A DNA stretch of 64,000 bases from Arthrobacter sp. ISL-48 (GTDB lineage: Bacteria; Actinomycetota; Actinomycetes; Actinomycetales; Micrococcaceae), in contig NZ_JAGGPL010000003.1 in assembly GCF_018613805.1 (NCBI RefSeq), forward strand, positions 682,001 through 746,000, read 5' to 3'. Positions 45,490-55,165 of this stretch are shown one piece after another. How positions within the stretch are numbered: position 1 is the stretch's first letter; each line of letters begins with the position of its first letter. The notes below the pieces were generated by a model. The model was given only the letters and a program-made list of their open reading frames with translations, was not told where the DNA came from and searched no databases. The position numbers were made by a program, and so were the translations under genes.

Positions 45490-46746
45490 GTGAGAAGAAA
45501 ACCGATCGAACTGGCAGCCGTGGCAACCGCAGCAGTCCCCGGGCTGACCCCCACTGCCGTGAGCGCCGCTCCGGACGATCCCGCAGATTTCGACTCAGCC
45601 CTGCTCCTCGACTCAGAAGGAAAGCGCTGGCGGGTCCGGTCACCGAAGCACGCTGAAGCCAGTGCCAGGCTCGAGACGGAATTCCTGGTGCTCCGTGCCT
45701 TCGCTCCGGGAATCCGTGCCGAATTGCCCTTCCTCATGCCCACCGTGGCCGGCAGTGTCCGGCTGGGCAGCCTCAGTACTTTCGTTTACTCCCACCTCGC
45801 CGGCAGCACCCGGAGCGTGGAGGAACTCACCGCCGGTCCGGATGCCCTCGCCCGCGAAATAGGCGTAGCCCTGGCCGCGATCCACGATCTGCCCCATGCC
45901 TTGGTCAGCAACGCGGACCTCCCCAGTTACACGCCCAACGAATTCCGCCAGCGGCGGCTCAACGAGCTTGACCAGGCGGCCACTACGGGCAAGATCCCGC
46001 CTGCGCTCCTGCTCCGCTGGGAACATGCCCTGGAAGACGTCTCGCTGTGGCGTTTCAACCCCTGCGTCGTCCACGGGGACCTTCATGAGGACAACCTGCT
46101 GGTGGACGGCGGCCGTGTCACAGCCGTGACCGGATGGACAGACCTGAGGATCGGCGATCCCGCCGATGATTTCGCCTGGCTGGTCGCCTCCAACGAGCAA
46201 GACTTCGTGGACAGCGTTCTCAGCAGCTACACCAGCGAGCGCCGGGACTCGCCGGACAAGCATCTGCTTCGGCGGGCGGCGCTTTCTGCCGAGTTTGCCC
46301 TGGCGCAGTACCTGGTCAAGGGCATAGCGGCCGGGGACGCGGACATGATCTCCGAAGCCGAGGGCATGCTCGAATCCCTCGCCACCGAAGTCGCCGAACA
46401 TGGCGGGCAGGCCATCAGTGTGGAGCCTCTGCCGGGCGTCACGGTGTCCGACGCAGGGGCCGCTGCCCCGGGGAACGGTGCCTCAGCCGGCGCCGTGCCG
46501 ACTCCATCGGTGACCGTCACACCTGTGCCTGCGCCTGCCCCTCAGCTTGTGGTGCCCGCGCCTGTGTTGCCGGCCGTCCAGGTCGCTCCGATTCCAGCCG
46601 AAGACCCCTCCGCAGCTGCGGAGGAGTCAACCCGGGAAGTTTCAAGCCCGGACGTGCCAAGCCCGGACGAAGGCCGCAACGGGTCTCCGTCCGCAGACGA
46701 CACTTCGACGGCGGCGATCACCATCATCGACGTCACGAAGCACTGA
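45490..46746 (+). CDS. APH-type phosphotransferase with Pro/Ala-rich tail
   Basis: A 418-residue protein. The kinase-like domain (about 1-300) has the aminoglycoside/macrolide phosphotransferase catalytic loop VVHGDLHEDNLLVD (Asp197, Asn202) and a metal site GWTDLRIGDPADDF. The last ~110 residues are rich in Pro, Ala, Val and Ser and probably disordered. GTG start. It may phosphorylate a drug or an endogenous alcohol or maltose-like sugar, and activity cannot be inferred. It is divergent from nudC and overlaps the end of adnB by 14 bases. Confidence 0.85.
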   Translation: MRRKPIELAAVATAAVPGLTPTAVSAAPDDPADFDSALLLDSEGKRWRVRSPKHAEASARLETEFLVLRAFAPGIRAELPFLMPTVAGSVRLGSLSTFVYSHLAGSTRSVEELTAGPDALAREIGVALAAIHDLPHALVSNADLPSYTPNEFRQRRLNELDQAATTGKIPPALLLRWEHALEDVSLWRFNPCVVHGDLHEDNLLVDGGRVTAVTGWTDLRIGDPADDFAWLVASNEQDFVDSVLSSYTSERRDSPDKHLLRRAALSAEFALAQYLVKGIAAGDADMISEAEGMLESLATEVAEHGGQAISVEPLPGVTVSDAGAAAPGNGASAGAVPTPSVTVTPVPAPAPQLVVPAPVLPAVQVAPIPAEDPSAAAEESTREVSSPDVPSPDEGRNGSPSADDTSTAAITIIDVTKH

Positions 46747-49700
46747 CGCCCAGGGCCACCGCCACAATCCGCTCCAGGTCCGCGGCTGACCCGAGGTCAT
46801 GAGGGCGCACCACCTCGTTGTCCGCCACATAGAAGAACGCGGCCTTAACATCCTCCACGGCAACGCCTTTCAGCCTTGCCCAGGCCAGCCGGTACACGGC
46901 CAGTTGGACCGCCTTGGCATCGAGCTGCGCAGCCGAGGGTTTGCGGCCCGTTTTCCAGTCCACCAGGTCCCAGCGCCCGTCCGCGTCGCGGAAAACGGCG
47001 TCGATCCGGCCACGGACCACCACCTCGCCCACGCGCGTCTCCACCGGCACCTCCACGAAGGCCGGTGAACGGTTGGCCCACTCCGAGGCCCGGAAGGTGG
47101 CCACCATCGCGTCAAGGTCGAAGGCGGCGTCGATATGGCCGTCCGAACCGGGGGCTTCGTCAAGATCCAGCATTCCGGCAGCGCCGAAGTATTCCTCCAC
47201 CCAGGAGTGGAAAGCCGTTCCCTTCCGGGCAGACATGCCAGGTGCACGCGGGACCGGCCTCCGGAGCCGGGCCAGGACGGCCGATGGGTCCTCGCCCAGA
47301 TTTACCAACGTGGACGCAGAGATGTGGCCGGGGAGGTGCACGTCTTGGCCACCTGCCCTCCTGGACCGCCGTTCCAGCAGCAGGGCCGCCTCTTTGGCCC
47401 ACCCGGCGGCATTTCCGCGGAGCTCAATCATGCTCCTGTCAAGGCCGGCCTGCGGGATGCTGGCCGTATCAGATTCGCCTGTCGACCCTCCTGATAGGGC
47501 CGCCAGGATCCGTGCCGCGGCGCTTTCCATCACGGCCCTCCGGCCGGGTACAAGCCGAAGCCGCTCGCCCGTCCGTGGATCCACCGGACCCTCCAGCGGA
47601 TCGTAGGGCCACTCCGCCACCTCTGTCCCCATGGTCAGCGGGCTCTTCTCAGGCAGCGAAAGTTCATCCACGGAGGCAGGATGGACAACTGCGGCATTCG
47701 TCTCGCTTCCGTGCCTCGCCTGGGTGACGAGCGGTTCGAGCTCCGCGAGGAAGGATGACATTTCGGCCCGCCCTGCCCTGGAACCAACCCAGGCAGAACT
47801 CGAGGCCCAGAGGACGTGTTTGGCGCGGGTATACGCGACGTACGCTAGGCGGCGTTCCTCGGCCTCGCCGTGGGCCTGGACAGCTGACTTGAACTCCTTC
47901 TCCGCGTCCAGCCAGCCCTTCTGATCCGGCTGGTCAATGTCCCAATGGGGCAGGTCAACACGGTCCCCCCGCAACGGCCATGGAAGGGCGGCTGATCCGA
48001 TGCTCCACCGGGAATCGCGGTTGCTGGGAAAGGCGCCGTCGTTGAGGCCCGGCACGAAAACCACGTCCCATTCCAAACCCTTTGACGCGTGGACGGTCAA
48101 GAGCTGCACGGCTTCACGGTTCACCTCGGCTGCCGGTGCGTCCAGGCCGTTCTCCTCTGCCGCTGCCGCCTCGAGCCATGAGAGGAATGCCAGGATGTCC
48201 ACCCGTTGGGACGTCCGCAGGAAACCGGCCGCGGCGTCCTGGAACGCATCCAGATTGCGTCGGGCCTGATGGATGCTGATTCCCGGCCGGGCCGCAACCT
48301 CGATGTCCAGCAGCATGGCACGTTCCACTTCGCCAAGGAGGGTGGCCAGATCATCCCCCAGGTAACCGCGAAGCTGCCGCAGTTCCAGGGACAGCAGGCT
48401 TAGCCGGTGCCGGGCTTGTGCACTGAGCGACCTTCCAAGCGGGGAGATCCAGCCCTCACGTGGGAGCGCATCCAGGGCTTCCACAAGGCTGGCCCCGTCA
48501 GTCAGATCGCTTTCGATCACCGTCTCCTCCGGCACGGTGGTGTCATCGCTGTCCGAAGAACTCCCACCGGCCCGGTGTCCGCGTCTGCGTGCCAGCTGGG
48601 CAGACCAGTCCTTGAAAGCCATCAGGTCTGCTGGACCGATGCGCCAGCGGGCGCCGGCCAGGAGGCGCATCAGTGAATCCGAACGTCCAGGGTCGGCAAG
48701 TACGCGCAGTGTGGCCACCAGGTCAACGATCTCGGGGGCATCGAGCAGGCCCCCCAGGCCCACGATCTCGTAGGCGATCCCCCGGGCCTCAAACTCGCGC
48801 CGTACGGCCTCCATCTGGGCGCGGCGGCGGCACAGGACGGCCAACGCAGGGGGAACAGGGGTGCCGTCCGCCCGGTGCTCAAAGTCGGTGAGGCGGTACT
48901 TCAAAACGCCCTCAGCCATGGCAACGGCTTCATCAACGTCAGTCCCGAAGCGGCCGAGGACGACCTGTCCCTCCGGAGCAAACGGGCTGGGCTGGAGCGG
49001 CGGGACTCTAGCGGCCGCCGGCGCGCCGGCACTTCCGCCGGCCGGTTCCCTCGCCGCCGCGGCCCTGCCGAGCGCGTCAGACATGACATTGGCGGCCGAG
49101 AGAATCGAGCGGCCGTTGCGCCACGCTGTTGTCAGGTAGGACGTCGGCGCGGGCGTGAAGACCTCCTGTCCTTCCCGGTCCGCGACGCTGACAGGAAATT
49201 CGCGGACAAAGTGGAACAGCTGGCCAGCGGAAGCGCCGCGGAAGCCATAGATTGACTGGTTGGGGTCACCCACCGCGGTGACGGCATGGCCGCCGCCGAA
49301 GAGCCGCGAGAACAGGACCAGCTGGGCGTAGGACGTGTCCTGGAACTCGTCCAGGAGAACCACTTTATAGCGCTGCCGTTCCATCTCCGCGGCCTGCGGC
49401 ACGTGCGTGGCTACCTTGGCCGCCAGTGCCACAAGGTCGCCGAAATCAAGGGCTCCCCTGGCCCGCTTGGCGGAGGAATACCGGCCCACCATGTCCGCGA
49501 CGCTTGCCCTGGTCCGCAACATGGCTGCCAGCTCGGCCGAGGCCTGCGGAGCGTTCTTCCTGGCCCCGGCCACATAGGGCAGTCCCTCGAACTCTGTGAG
49601 CCTCGCCATCAGCCAGGCCTCAACATCCCCGGGCTCCTGGAGGTGCTCGGCGCATTCCCCGGCAAGCTGGATGACTGCCTTGACGAGCGTGGACTTGGCC

Positions 49701-50230
49701 GCGCTAAAGTGGCGGTACTCGCCGTCGAACGCCTCCACCACTTCGCTGGCGAGCTGCCAGGCCTGGGCGCTGCCCAGCAGCACCACGTCGCGTTCCACCC
49801 CGAGCCGCAGGCCGTAGTCAGCAACGATCCCGCTTGCGAATGAGTGATAGGTGGACACTCTGGGCTCAAGGGCGTCGCTGCTGAGAAGTCCTTCCGGGAA
49901 CACCACGTGCTGGCTGTCCTGGGCGGCGATGCGCTGCAGCGCCGCCAGCTTCCCCCTGATGCGGGTAGCCAATTCACCGGCGGCCTTCCTGGTGAACGTG
50001 ACTCCGAGGACTTCCTCCGGCCGGACCCATCCGTTGGCCACAAGCCAGACGACTCGGTCGGCCATGGTCGCGGTCTTGCCCGAGCCGGCTCCCGCTATCA
50101 CCAGTCGCGGGGCCAGGGGCGAGGAGATGACGGCGGACTGTTCAGGTGTTGGCGTGTTCTTTTCACCCAGCATCTCGGACAGCTGCTCCGGGCTGAAACG
50201 CGGCTGCCTGGTTCCCGGGTGGGGGCTCAT
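46733..50230 (-). CDS. adnB: DNA helicase-nuclease subunit AdnB
   Basis: Second subunit of the AdnAB motor-nuclease that resects double-strand breaks in actinobacteria. The UvrD-like helicase has Walker A GAGSGKT (47-53), FTRKAAGELATR, LLDEFQDTSYAQ, GDPNQSIYGFRGA and YVAYTRAKHVLW. The C-terminal RecB-like nuclease keeps its catalytic motifs GRIDAVF, DWKTGR and QLAVYRLAW. 1165 residues. ATG overlaps the adnA stop (ATGA). Gene order adnA-adnB, with nudC and uvrD2 beyond, matches mycobacteria. Confidence 0.93.
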   Translation of the reverse strand: MSPHPGTRQPRFSPEQLSEMLGEKNTPTPEQSAVISSPLAPRLVIAGAGSGKTATMADRVVWLVANGWVRPEEVLGVTFTRKAAGELATRIRGKLAALQRIAAQDSQHVVFPEGLLSSDALEPRVSTYHSFASGIVADYGLRLGVERDVVLLGSAQAWQLASEVVEAFDGEYRHFSAAKSTLVKAVIQLAGECAEHLQEPGDVEAWLMARLTEFEGLPYVAGARKNAPQASAELAAMLRTRASVADMVGRYSSAKRARGALDFGDLVALAAKVATHVPQAAEMERQRYKVVLLDEFQDTSYAQLVLFSRLFGGGHAVTAVGDPNQSIYGFRGASAGQLFHFVREFPVSVADREGQEVFTPAPTSYLTTAWRNGRSILSAANVMSDALGRAAAAREPAGGSAGAPAAARVPPLQPSPFAPEGQVVLGRFGTDVDEAVAMAEGVLKYRLTDFEHRADGTPVPPALAVLCRRRAQMEAVRREFEARGIAYEIVGLGGLLDAPEIVDLVATLRVLADPGRSDSLMRLLAGARWRIGPADLMAFKDWSAQLARRRGHRAGGSSSDSDDTTVPEETVIESDLTDGASLVEALDALPREGWISPLGRSLSAQARHRLSLLSLELRQLRGYLGDDLATLLGEVERAMLLDIEVAARPGISIHQARRNLDAFQDAAAGFLRTSQRVDILAFLSWLEAAAAEENGLDAPAAEVNREAVQLLTVHASKGLEWDVVFVPGLNDGAFPSNRDSRWSIGSAALPWPLRGDRVDLPHWDIDQPDQKGWLDAEKEFKSAVQAHGEAEERRLAYVAYTRAKHVLWASSSAWVGSRAGRAEMSSFLAELEPLVTQARHGSETNAAVVHPASVDELSLPEKSPLTMGTEVAEWPYDPLEGPVDPRTGERLRLVPGRRAVMESAAARILAALSGGSTGESDTASIPQAGLDRSMIELRGNAAGWAKEAALLLERRSRRAGGQDVHLPGHISASTLVNLGEDPSAVLARLRRPVPRAPGMSARKGTAFHSWVEEYFGAAGMLDLDEAPGSDGHIDAAFDLDAMVATFRASEWANRSPAFVEVPVETRVGEVVVRGRIDAVFRDADGRWDLVDWKTGRKPSAAQLDAKAVQLAVYRLAWARLKGVAVEDVKAAFFYVADNEVVRPHDLGSAADLERIVAVALGVSAS

Positions 50231-53200
50231 TCGGTGACCTGCTTTCCCCGGACACACAATGGACAGACTTCGGGAAGCCTGCAGCCTTGGCCTCCGTGGC
50301 TGCCCTTCGAAGGATCGTGCCGGGCCTGGAAGCTGTTGCCGGACATCACCACCGAGGCCTCGATGACCATCTCCAACGCCCAGTTTTCCTGCGTATCAAG
50401 GGCGTCCTGCTGCTGCACGCCGGGATTCTTCGTGCCGGTGCCGAGCTGCGCCAGCACGGCGCCGCCCGGCCGGGGCTCCTGGGGCACCCCTGGTGTATCC
50501 CCGAAACCCCCTGCGAGGACAGCTGCCTGATAAGCACCCAGCTGCGGGTGGCGGGAGAGTTCGGTTTTGCCCGGTTGGCGTTTGCCGGTCTTCAGGTCCA
50601 CGATGACGAGCCTGCCCTCTGCATCAATCTCGAGCCGGTCCACCTGGCCCCTGAGGACGGCGGACCGGGATGAAGTACCGGAGACGGGCTCCGGGCCGGT
50701 GTCAGCACCCGTCGAATCAACTCCGATGTCGCCGGCAACATCGGGAAGCCGGACCTCAAAATCCTGTTCGACACCCAGAAGGCTCCGGCTCTCGCTCCTC
50801 ATGACCAGGACGTATTGGGCCAGCTTCCGGACCATGGCTTCAGCCCGCTGGAAATCGAGCTTGCCTTCCCAGTTGTCCTTCATTCCCAAGGCCGGCCACC
50901 GCCGCACGAGCTCAGCGACGTATTCGGAGCCGGAAGCATCCGGGAGATCCTGTGCAATGGCATGGACCAGCGTGCCAAGGCTGCGCGCGAAGTCGGTAGC
51001 AGCTTCGCCGCCTGCGGCCTGGACGAACCAGTCGAGGGGGGACTTTTGCACCGACTCCACCTTCGAGGGCGACACGTACACGGTACCGCCCGGCGGCACG
51101 ACGGCCGCCGTGGTTGTCAAAGGTGCAAGGCCCCACCAGCTGTCCGGGTGCGCGCCCGGAACCGGCGGCTCAGCTGCTGCCAGTCCGGCAAGCACCCTCG
51201 TGGCTTCGGCCGCTTCGGGAGCGTACCGTCCGTCCAGCTGGGCGTACTGCCTGAGTTCGGCCACGAGGGACCGCAGCGTCATGGGACGCTCAACGGGTGT
51301 AAATCCCCGGCCCTCTTCATCCGGTGGCAGCGGAGCCACGTAGTCGAGAAAGGAGGACGGCTGGTCATCCTCGGAGGAGACTGCCGTACAGACCAGGAGC
51401 TCGCGGGCTCGGGACACGGCTGTGGAAAAGCTCCGCAGCTCGTCGTACCGGATCTCCCTCAACCGGCTGAGCGGGTCCAGTTGCAGGGCGTAACCGACAC
51501 CGTGCTCCACCGCGTCCGCGAACAGGGTGCTGCCAAGGAGTTCACCGCGGAGCCGGGTATTGGGCCACACGCCTTCCTGCAGTCCCGCCACAATGACCAC
51601 CGGCCACTCCCGTCCGGCGGCACTTGCAGGTGTCATCAGTTCGACGGCGTCGTCCACCTGCGCCCTTGCCGCCAGTGTGTCCATGGGCAGTTCCTGGTTC
51701 AGGAGGTATTCGAGGAACTGCTCCGGCCCTGCGCCCGGCATCTGGTCCACGTAGCGTTCGGCTGTGTGGAAAAGTGCCATCATGGCATCGAGGTCCCGGT
51801 CAGCCCTGGCGCCGTGGGTGCCACCGGTCAAAGCGGATTCGGTCCACGTATTTGCGAGGTTGGTGGCATGCCACAGGGCCCAGAGGACCGTTTCGGCGTT
51901 GGCTCCCGGTTCTTCCGCAGCAATGCGGCCCGCCTGGATCATACGCGCTGTCCTCCGTGCCGCTCTGGCCTCAATGCCAAGGGTTGCCAGCGCACCCGGC
52001 TGCAGAATGGCCTCCACGAGAAGTGCGTCGCTGGTCCGCCCGCCGCCGCCCAGCAGTTCCTCGCGCCGCAGCGACTGCCTCAGCCTGCGCAGTTCCAGTG
52101 ACGTGGCTCCACCGATCCGCGAAGTAAGCAAGGATACGGCTGTTTCAGGGGTCAACAGTGCGGGGTCCAGCGCAATGGCATAGGCATCCAGGAGCGGGCG
52201 GACCGCCACTTCGTCCCGCACCGCTGATTCCGCCACGGGCACTCGCACCGGGATTCCTTGGCCCGACAGGTAGCGTTGGAGCTCGCTAAGCCGGCCGCCG
52301 TTGCGCACGATTACCGCTATATCGGCGAGTTCTCGTCTGTGGTTGATGTGCTGGTCCAGGATGCGCTGGGCGACGTAGCGCAGCTCGTGAACCGCCGAGG
52401 GAACAAGATGGGCCTCCACAGCACCGGCTGACTGCCGGTCCTCTTGCGCCGCCGCCACCCGTTCCGGCCCTTCCGTCGCAGGGTCTGGCTGCTCCAGCCG
52501 CCGCGCCGACTGGCCACCGGCCCGTTGTGAAATTCTGCCCGCAACTCCAAGCCAGGCCTCGGCGATGGCGGGGGCATGCCGATGCGTATGCCACAAAGGC
52601 CGCTCTATCACGCCCGCACCCGCGGACAGCAACCGCGGAAGCTCAGCCACGAGATCTGGCCGGGCCCCACGGAAACCCTGCACCACAGTGTCCGGGGACG
52701 AGGCCACATAGCAGTCCTTTCCCGCGGCGATGTCAGCCAGGAGTTCAAACACCGCCGGGTTGGCTTCCTGGGCGTCGTCCACCAGCACCAGTTGCAAGCG
52801 CTCCCGTTCCGCCGCCAAGAAATCAGGCGAATCCTGGAAAATCTGGCGGGCGGCAGTAATGATGCCTGCGGGGTCGAAAGCCTCGGGCATGCGCAGGTCA
52901 AGAACGTCCCGGTACTCCGCATAAAGCGCAGCGGCGGCAATCCAGTCCCGTCTGCCACACTGCCGGCCAAGCTCCTCAAGGTCATCTGCGGTCCTGCCTG
53001 ATTCGATAATCCGGTCGAATAGCTGCCGAACCTCGTGGCGGAAACCCCGCGTCTCCAGAGCCGCTTCCAGATCACCGGGCCATGGCAGTTCCAGCCCCGG
53101 CATCCGGTGGCCTTCCAGCAGTTCCTTGATGATCAGGTCCTGCTCCGGACCTGACAAGAGCCGGGGCGGGCGCGGAAGAGGCAGGATTCCTTCCGCCTTC

Positions 53201-53670
53201 GCGCGGCGGATCAGGTCAAATGCGTACGACGCCCAGGTCCGCGCCGGAGTCGTGCTGAGGCTCCGGTCCAGCCTGGCCGTGAACCGGTCCCTCAACGAGT
53301 CCGCGGCCAGGCGGCCGGGCGCCAGGATCAGGATACGCTCAGGGTCCACGCCATCGTGGAGGGCCCTTCGGACCACTGCTTCCACCAGGACGGTCGATTT
53401 TCCCGTTCCAGGAGCTCCGGGAACCAGAACGGGGCCCGAACCGTGCGGCACCTCGACGGCGGCCTGCTGGTCCGCCGAAAGCACTGGGACGTCCGCGTGG
53501 ACCTGGCGCGGCGGGAGGAGCCGAAGCCGGGTCCCGTTGGGGCCGGGTACAGCCGGACGTTCCGTGAAGTATCCGGCGTGGGAGCCCGTTGCGGTTTCCC
53601 TGCCGGATTCTGTAGCGGGTGCCGTGGTGGCTTGGTGGAAGGGGTCAGTCAGCGGGATTGTTACTGTCAC
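50227..53670 (-). CDS. adnA: DNA helicase-nuclease subunit AdnA
   Basis: First subunit of AdnAB, 1147 residues. Walker A is GAPGTGKS (85-92). The helicase half is diverged compared with AdnB. The C-terminal nuclease keeps GQVDRLE, DLKTGK and QLGAYQ, so both subunits should cut DNA. Three cysteines near the end (GCRLPEVCPLC) suggest a metal or Fe-S cluster; the region where AddB-like nucleases place their first Cys reads VQKSPLDWF here. GTG start overlaps the stop of the alkyltransferase-like gene (GTGA). Confidence 0.92.
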   Translation of the reverse strand: MTVTIPLTDPFHQATTAPATESGRETATGSHAGYFTERPAVPGPNGTRLRLLPPRQVHADVPVLSADQQAAVEVPHGSGPVLVPGAPGTGKSTVLVEAVVRRALHDGVDPERILILAPGRLAADSLRDRFTARLDRSLSTTPARTWASYAFDLIRRAKAEGILPLPRPPRLLSGPEQDLIIKELLEGHRMPGLELPWPGDLEAALETRGFRHEVRQLFDRIIESGRTADDLEELGRQCGRRDWIAAAALYAEYRDVLDLRMPEAFDPAGIITAARQIFQDSPDFLAAERERLQLVLVDDAQEANPAVFELLADIAAGKDCYVASSPDTVVQGFRGARPDLVAELPRLLSAGAGVIERPLWHTHRHAPAIAEAWLGVAGRISQRAGGQSARRLEQPDPATEGPERVAAAQEDRQSAGAVEAHLVPSAVHELRYVAQRILDQHINHRRELADIAVIVRNGGRLSELQRYLSGQGIPVRVPVAESAVRDEVAVRPLLDAYAIALDPALLTPETAVSLLTSRIGGATSLELRRLRQSLRREELLGGGGRTSDALLVEAILQPGALATLGIEARAARRTARMIQAGRIAAEEPGANAETVLWALWHATNLANTWTESALTGGTHGARADRDLDAMMALFHTAERYVDQMPGAGPEQFLEYLLNQELPMDTLAARAQVDDAVELMTPASAAGREWPVVIVAGLQEGVWPNTRLRGELLGSTLFADAVEHGVGYALQLDPLSRLREIRYDELRSFSTAVSRARELLVCTAVSSEDDQPSSFLDYVAPLPPDEEGRGFTPVERPMTLRSLVAELRQYAQLDGRYAPEAAEATRVLAGLAAAEPPVPGAHPDSWWGLAPLTTTAAVVPPGGTVYVSPSKVESVQKSPLDWFVQAAGGEAATDFARSLGTLVHAIAQDLPDASGSEYVAELVRRWPALGMKDNWEGKLDFQRAEAMVRKLAQYVLVMRSESRSLLGVEQDFEVRLPDVAGDIGVDSTGADTGPEPVSGTSSRSAVLRGQVDRLEIDAEGRLVIVDLKTGKRQPGKTELSRHPQLGAYQAAVLAGGFGDTPGVPQEPRPGGAVLAQLGTGTKNPGVQQQDALDTQENWALEMVIEASVVMSGNSFQARHDPSKGSHGGQGCRLPEVCPLCVRGKQVTE

Positions 53671-54083
53671 ACCGACATTCCATCATCAGCCACCGACAAT
53701 CTGTGCAGCCGCCGCTCCAGTTGCTCCGCAATGGCGTCTATCCGGTCGAAGCCGTCCTCGTCGGGTGCCCAGCGTGCCGCTATCAAGTCCACCCTCCACC
53801 GGCCCTCCCCTGTACGCAGGTAATCAAGGTGGTCGCCTCGCAGCGGTGTTCCCTCCTGCAGATAATGGCGTAGGGCCACCGCTTCGTGTCCCTCCGGAGC
53901 CTGGCCGCTCGCCTTGATGACCCGCCACCAGGGCAGGGCGCTGCCATAGTGGCTCATGACGGACCCGACCTGACGTGGACCACCCGAGCCGAGGAGCTCT
54001 GCAACGTCCCCATAGGCAACTGCGGATCCGGCTGGAACCAGCTCCACGAGGGCCAGCACCGCCTCAACATACTCAATCCGCAT
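53667..54083 (-). CDS. Alkyltransferase-like protein (MGMT family, PWWR)
   Basis: A 138-residue DNA-binding protein related to O6-methylguanine-DNA methyltransferase. The methyl-accepting PCHR motif is replaced by PWWRVI (51-56), so it cannot transfer alkyl groups. ATL proteins instead flag alkylated guanine for nucleotide excision repair. GSAVAYGDVAELLG and RQVGSVMS are the helix-turn-helix segments. It starts the operon ATL-adnA-adnB with 4-base overlaps. Confidence 0.93.
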   Translation of the reverse strand: MRIEYVEAVLALVELVPAGSAVAYGDVAELLGSGGPRQVGSVMSHYGSALPWWRVIKASGQAPEGHEAVALRHYLQEGTPLRGDHLDYLRTGEGRWRVDLIAARWAPDEDGFDRIDAIAEQLERRLHRLSVADDGMSV

Positions 54084-54146
54084 GGATCCAGATTAGCCGC
54101 AGTGGCGTTACCCGGAATTGTCCGTGGCCGCCGGTAGCGTTGAAAT

Positions 54147-54857
54147 ATGACCACCTGGAACACGCTCCCGCGCGCAGCTTTCGACCTCGAGACCACCGGA
54201 CGGAATTCCCGCGCGGCGCGGATCGTCACGGCGTCAGTGACAGTTGTGGACCACAAGGGCGAGGTCATCACGGAGCATGAATGGCTGGCGGATCCGGGCG
54301 TCGAGATTCCCACCGAGGCGAGCGATGTCCACGGCATCACCACCGAGCAGGCCAGGCGCGGCGGCCGGCCTGCCCATGAGGTGACCCGGGAACTCGCAGC
54401 TGTCCTCCAGGGACTATTCGACGACGGCGTTCCCGTTATAGCGTTCAATGCCAGTTACGACTTCACTGTTCTCGCAGCAGAGTCCGCCCGTCACGGCGTC
54501 CCGCAGTTGAGCCGATTTCCAGTCCTGGACCCGTACATCATGAACAAGCAGGTGGACCGGTACCGCAAAGGCAAGCGGACGCTCACCGCACTCTGCGAGG
54601 AGTACGACGTGAACCTGGACAACGCCCACACCTCGGCTGCCGATGCCCTGGCCACGCTCAGGGTGCTCGACGCCATGGCCGGCAAGTTTCCCAAGCTGCG
54701 GATGCCGGCAAGCCAGCTCCACCAGCTCCAAGTGGACTGGGCCGTCAGCCAGGCCGCGGATTTCCAGGGCTACCTCCGTAAGACCAAGCCAGCCGCCGTG
54801 ATCGAAGGTGATTGGCCGGTCCTCCCACCGGAAGATGCCAGCCGGGGCGACTTCTAG
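54147..54857 (+). CDS. DEDDh 3'-5' exonuclease
   Basis: A 236-residue exonuclease of the DnaQ type. The catalytic motifs are FDLETTG (Asp13, Glu15), AFNASYDFTVL and HTSAADALATL, giving the four acidic residues and His. No polymerase or BRCT domain is attached. It is divergent from the ATL gene with 63 bases between. It is likely a stand-alone DNA repair or proofreading exonuclease; the substrate is unknown. Confidence 0.9.
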   Translation: MTTWNTLPRAAFDLETTGRNSRAARIVTASVTVVDHKGEVITEHEWLADPGVEIPTEASDVHGITTEQARRGGRPAHEVTRELAAVLQGLFDDGVPVIAFNASYDFTVLAAESARHGVPQLSRFPVLDPYIMNKQVDRYRKGKRTLTALCEEYDVNLDNAHTSAADALATLRVLDAMAGKFPKLRMPASQLHQLQVDWAVSQAADFQGYLRKTKPAAVIEGDWPVLPPEDASRGDF

Positions 54858-55041
54858 CTGCGAGCTAATTCACATGCCCGCGCCGGACGCAAACTCAGCC
54901 TACCGATGGCCGGGGATTCGGCACCCTGCAGGGGCATCGTTCCTCTCATACCCTCCCACGCCACCTCACCGAACGATATTCTGCAGCAGCTAATCAGAGG
55001 ATTCATTTGTTCATCTATCCTTCCCAAGAGGGGGAAGTGAG

Positions 55042-55143
55042 ATGATTAAGTTTTGCGGTCACCCCTGCCCCGGCCTTCCGCACCACCGCCGGGCAGGCGC
55101 CAGGCGCCACCAGCGCAGCCTTGCCGCCCTGTTGGACTTATGA
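55042..55143 (+). CDS. Small ORF (33 residues) ahead of amino-acid importer
   Basis: An ATG preceded by a strong ribosome site (GGGGGAAG, ~6 bases upstream) opens a 33-codon frame ending at TGA, 22 bases before the binding-protein ATG. The product is Arg/His-rich with two early Cys (MIKFCGHPCPGL) and no recognisable domain. It could be a leader peptide controlling the importer or a chance frame in GC-rich DNA. The ribosome site, which is better than that of the following gene, argues for translation. Confidence 0.4.
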   Translation: MIKFCGHPCPGLPHHRRAGARRHQRSLAALLDL

Positions 55144-55165
55144 CTCAGATGAAAGTGACTTCCTC

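Noticed and set aside
54858..55041. Riboswitch upstream of the amino-acid importer
   Set aside because: I could not draw a known aptamer fold here; only the small ORF stands out.
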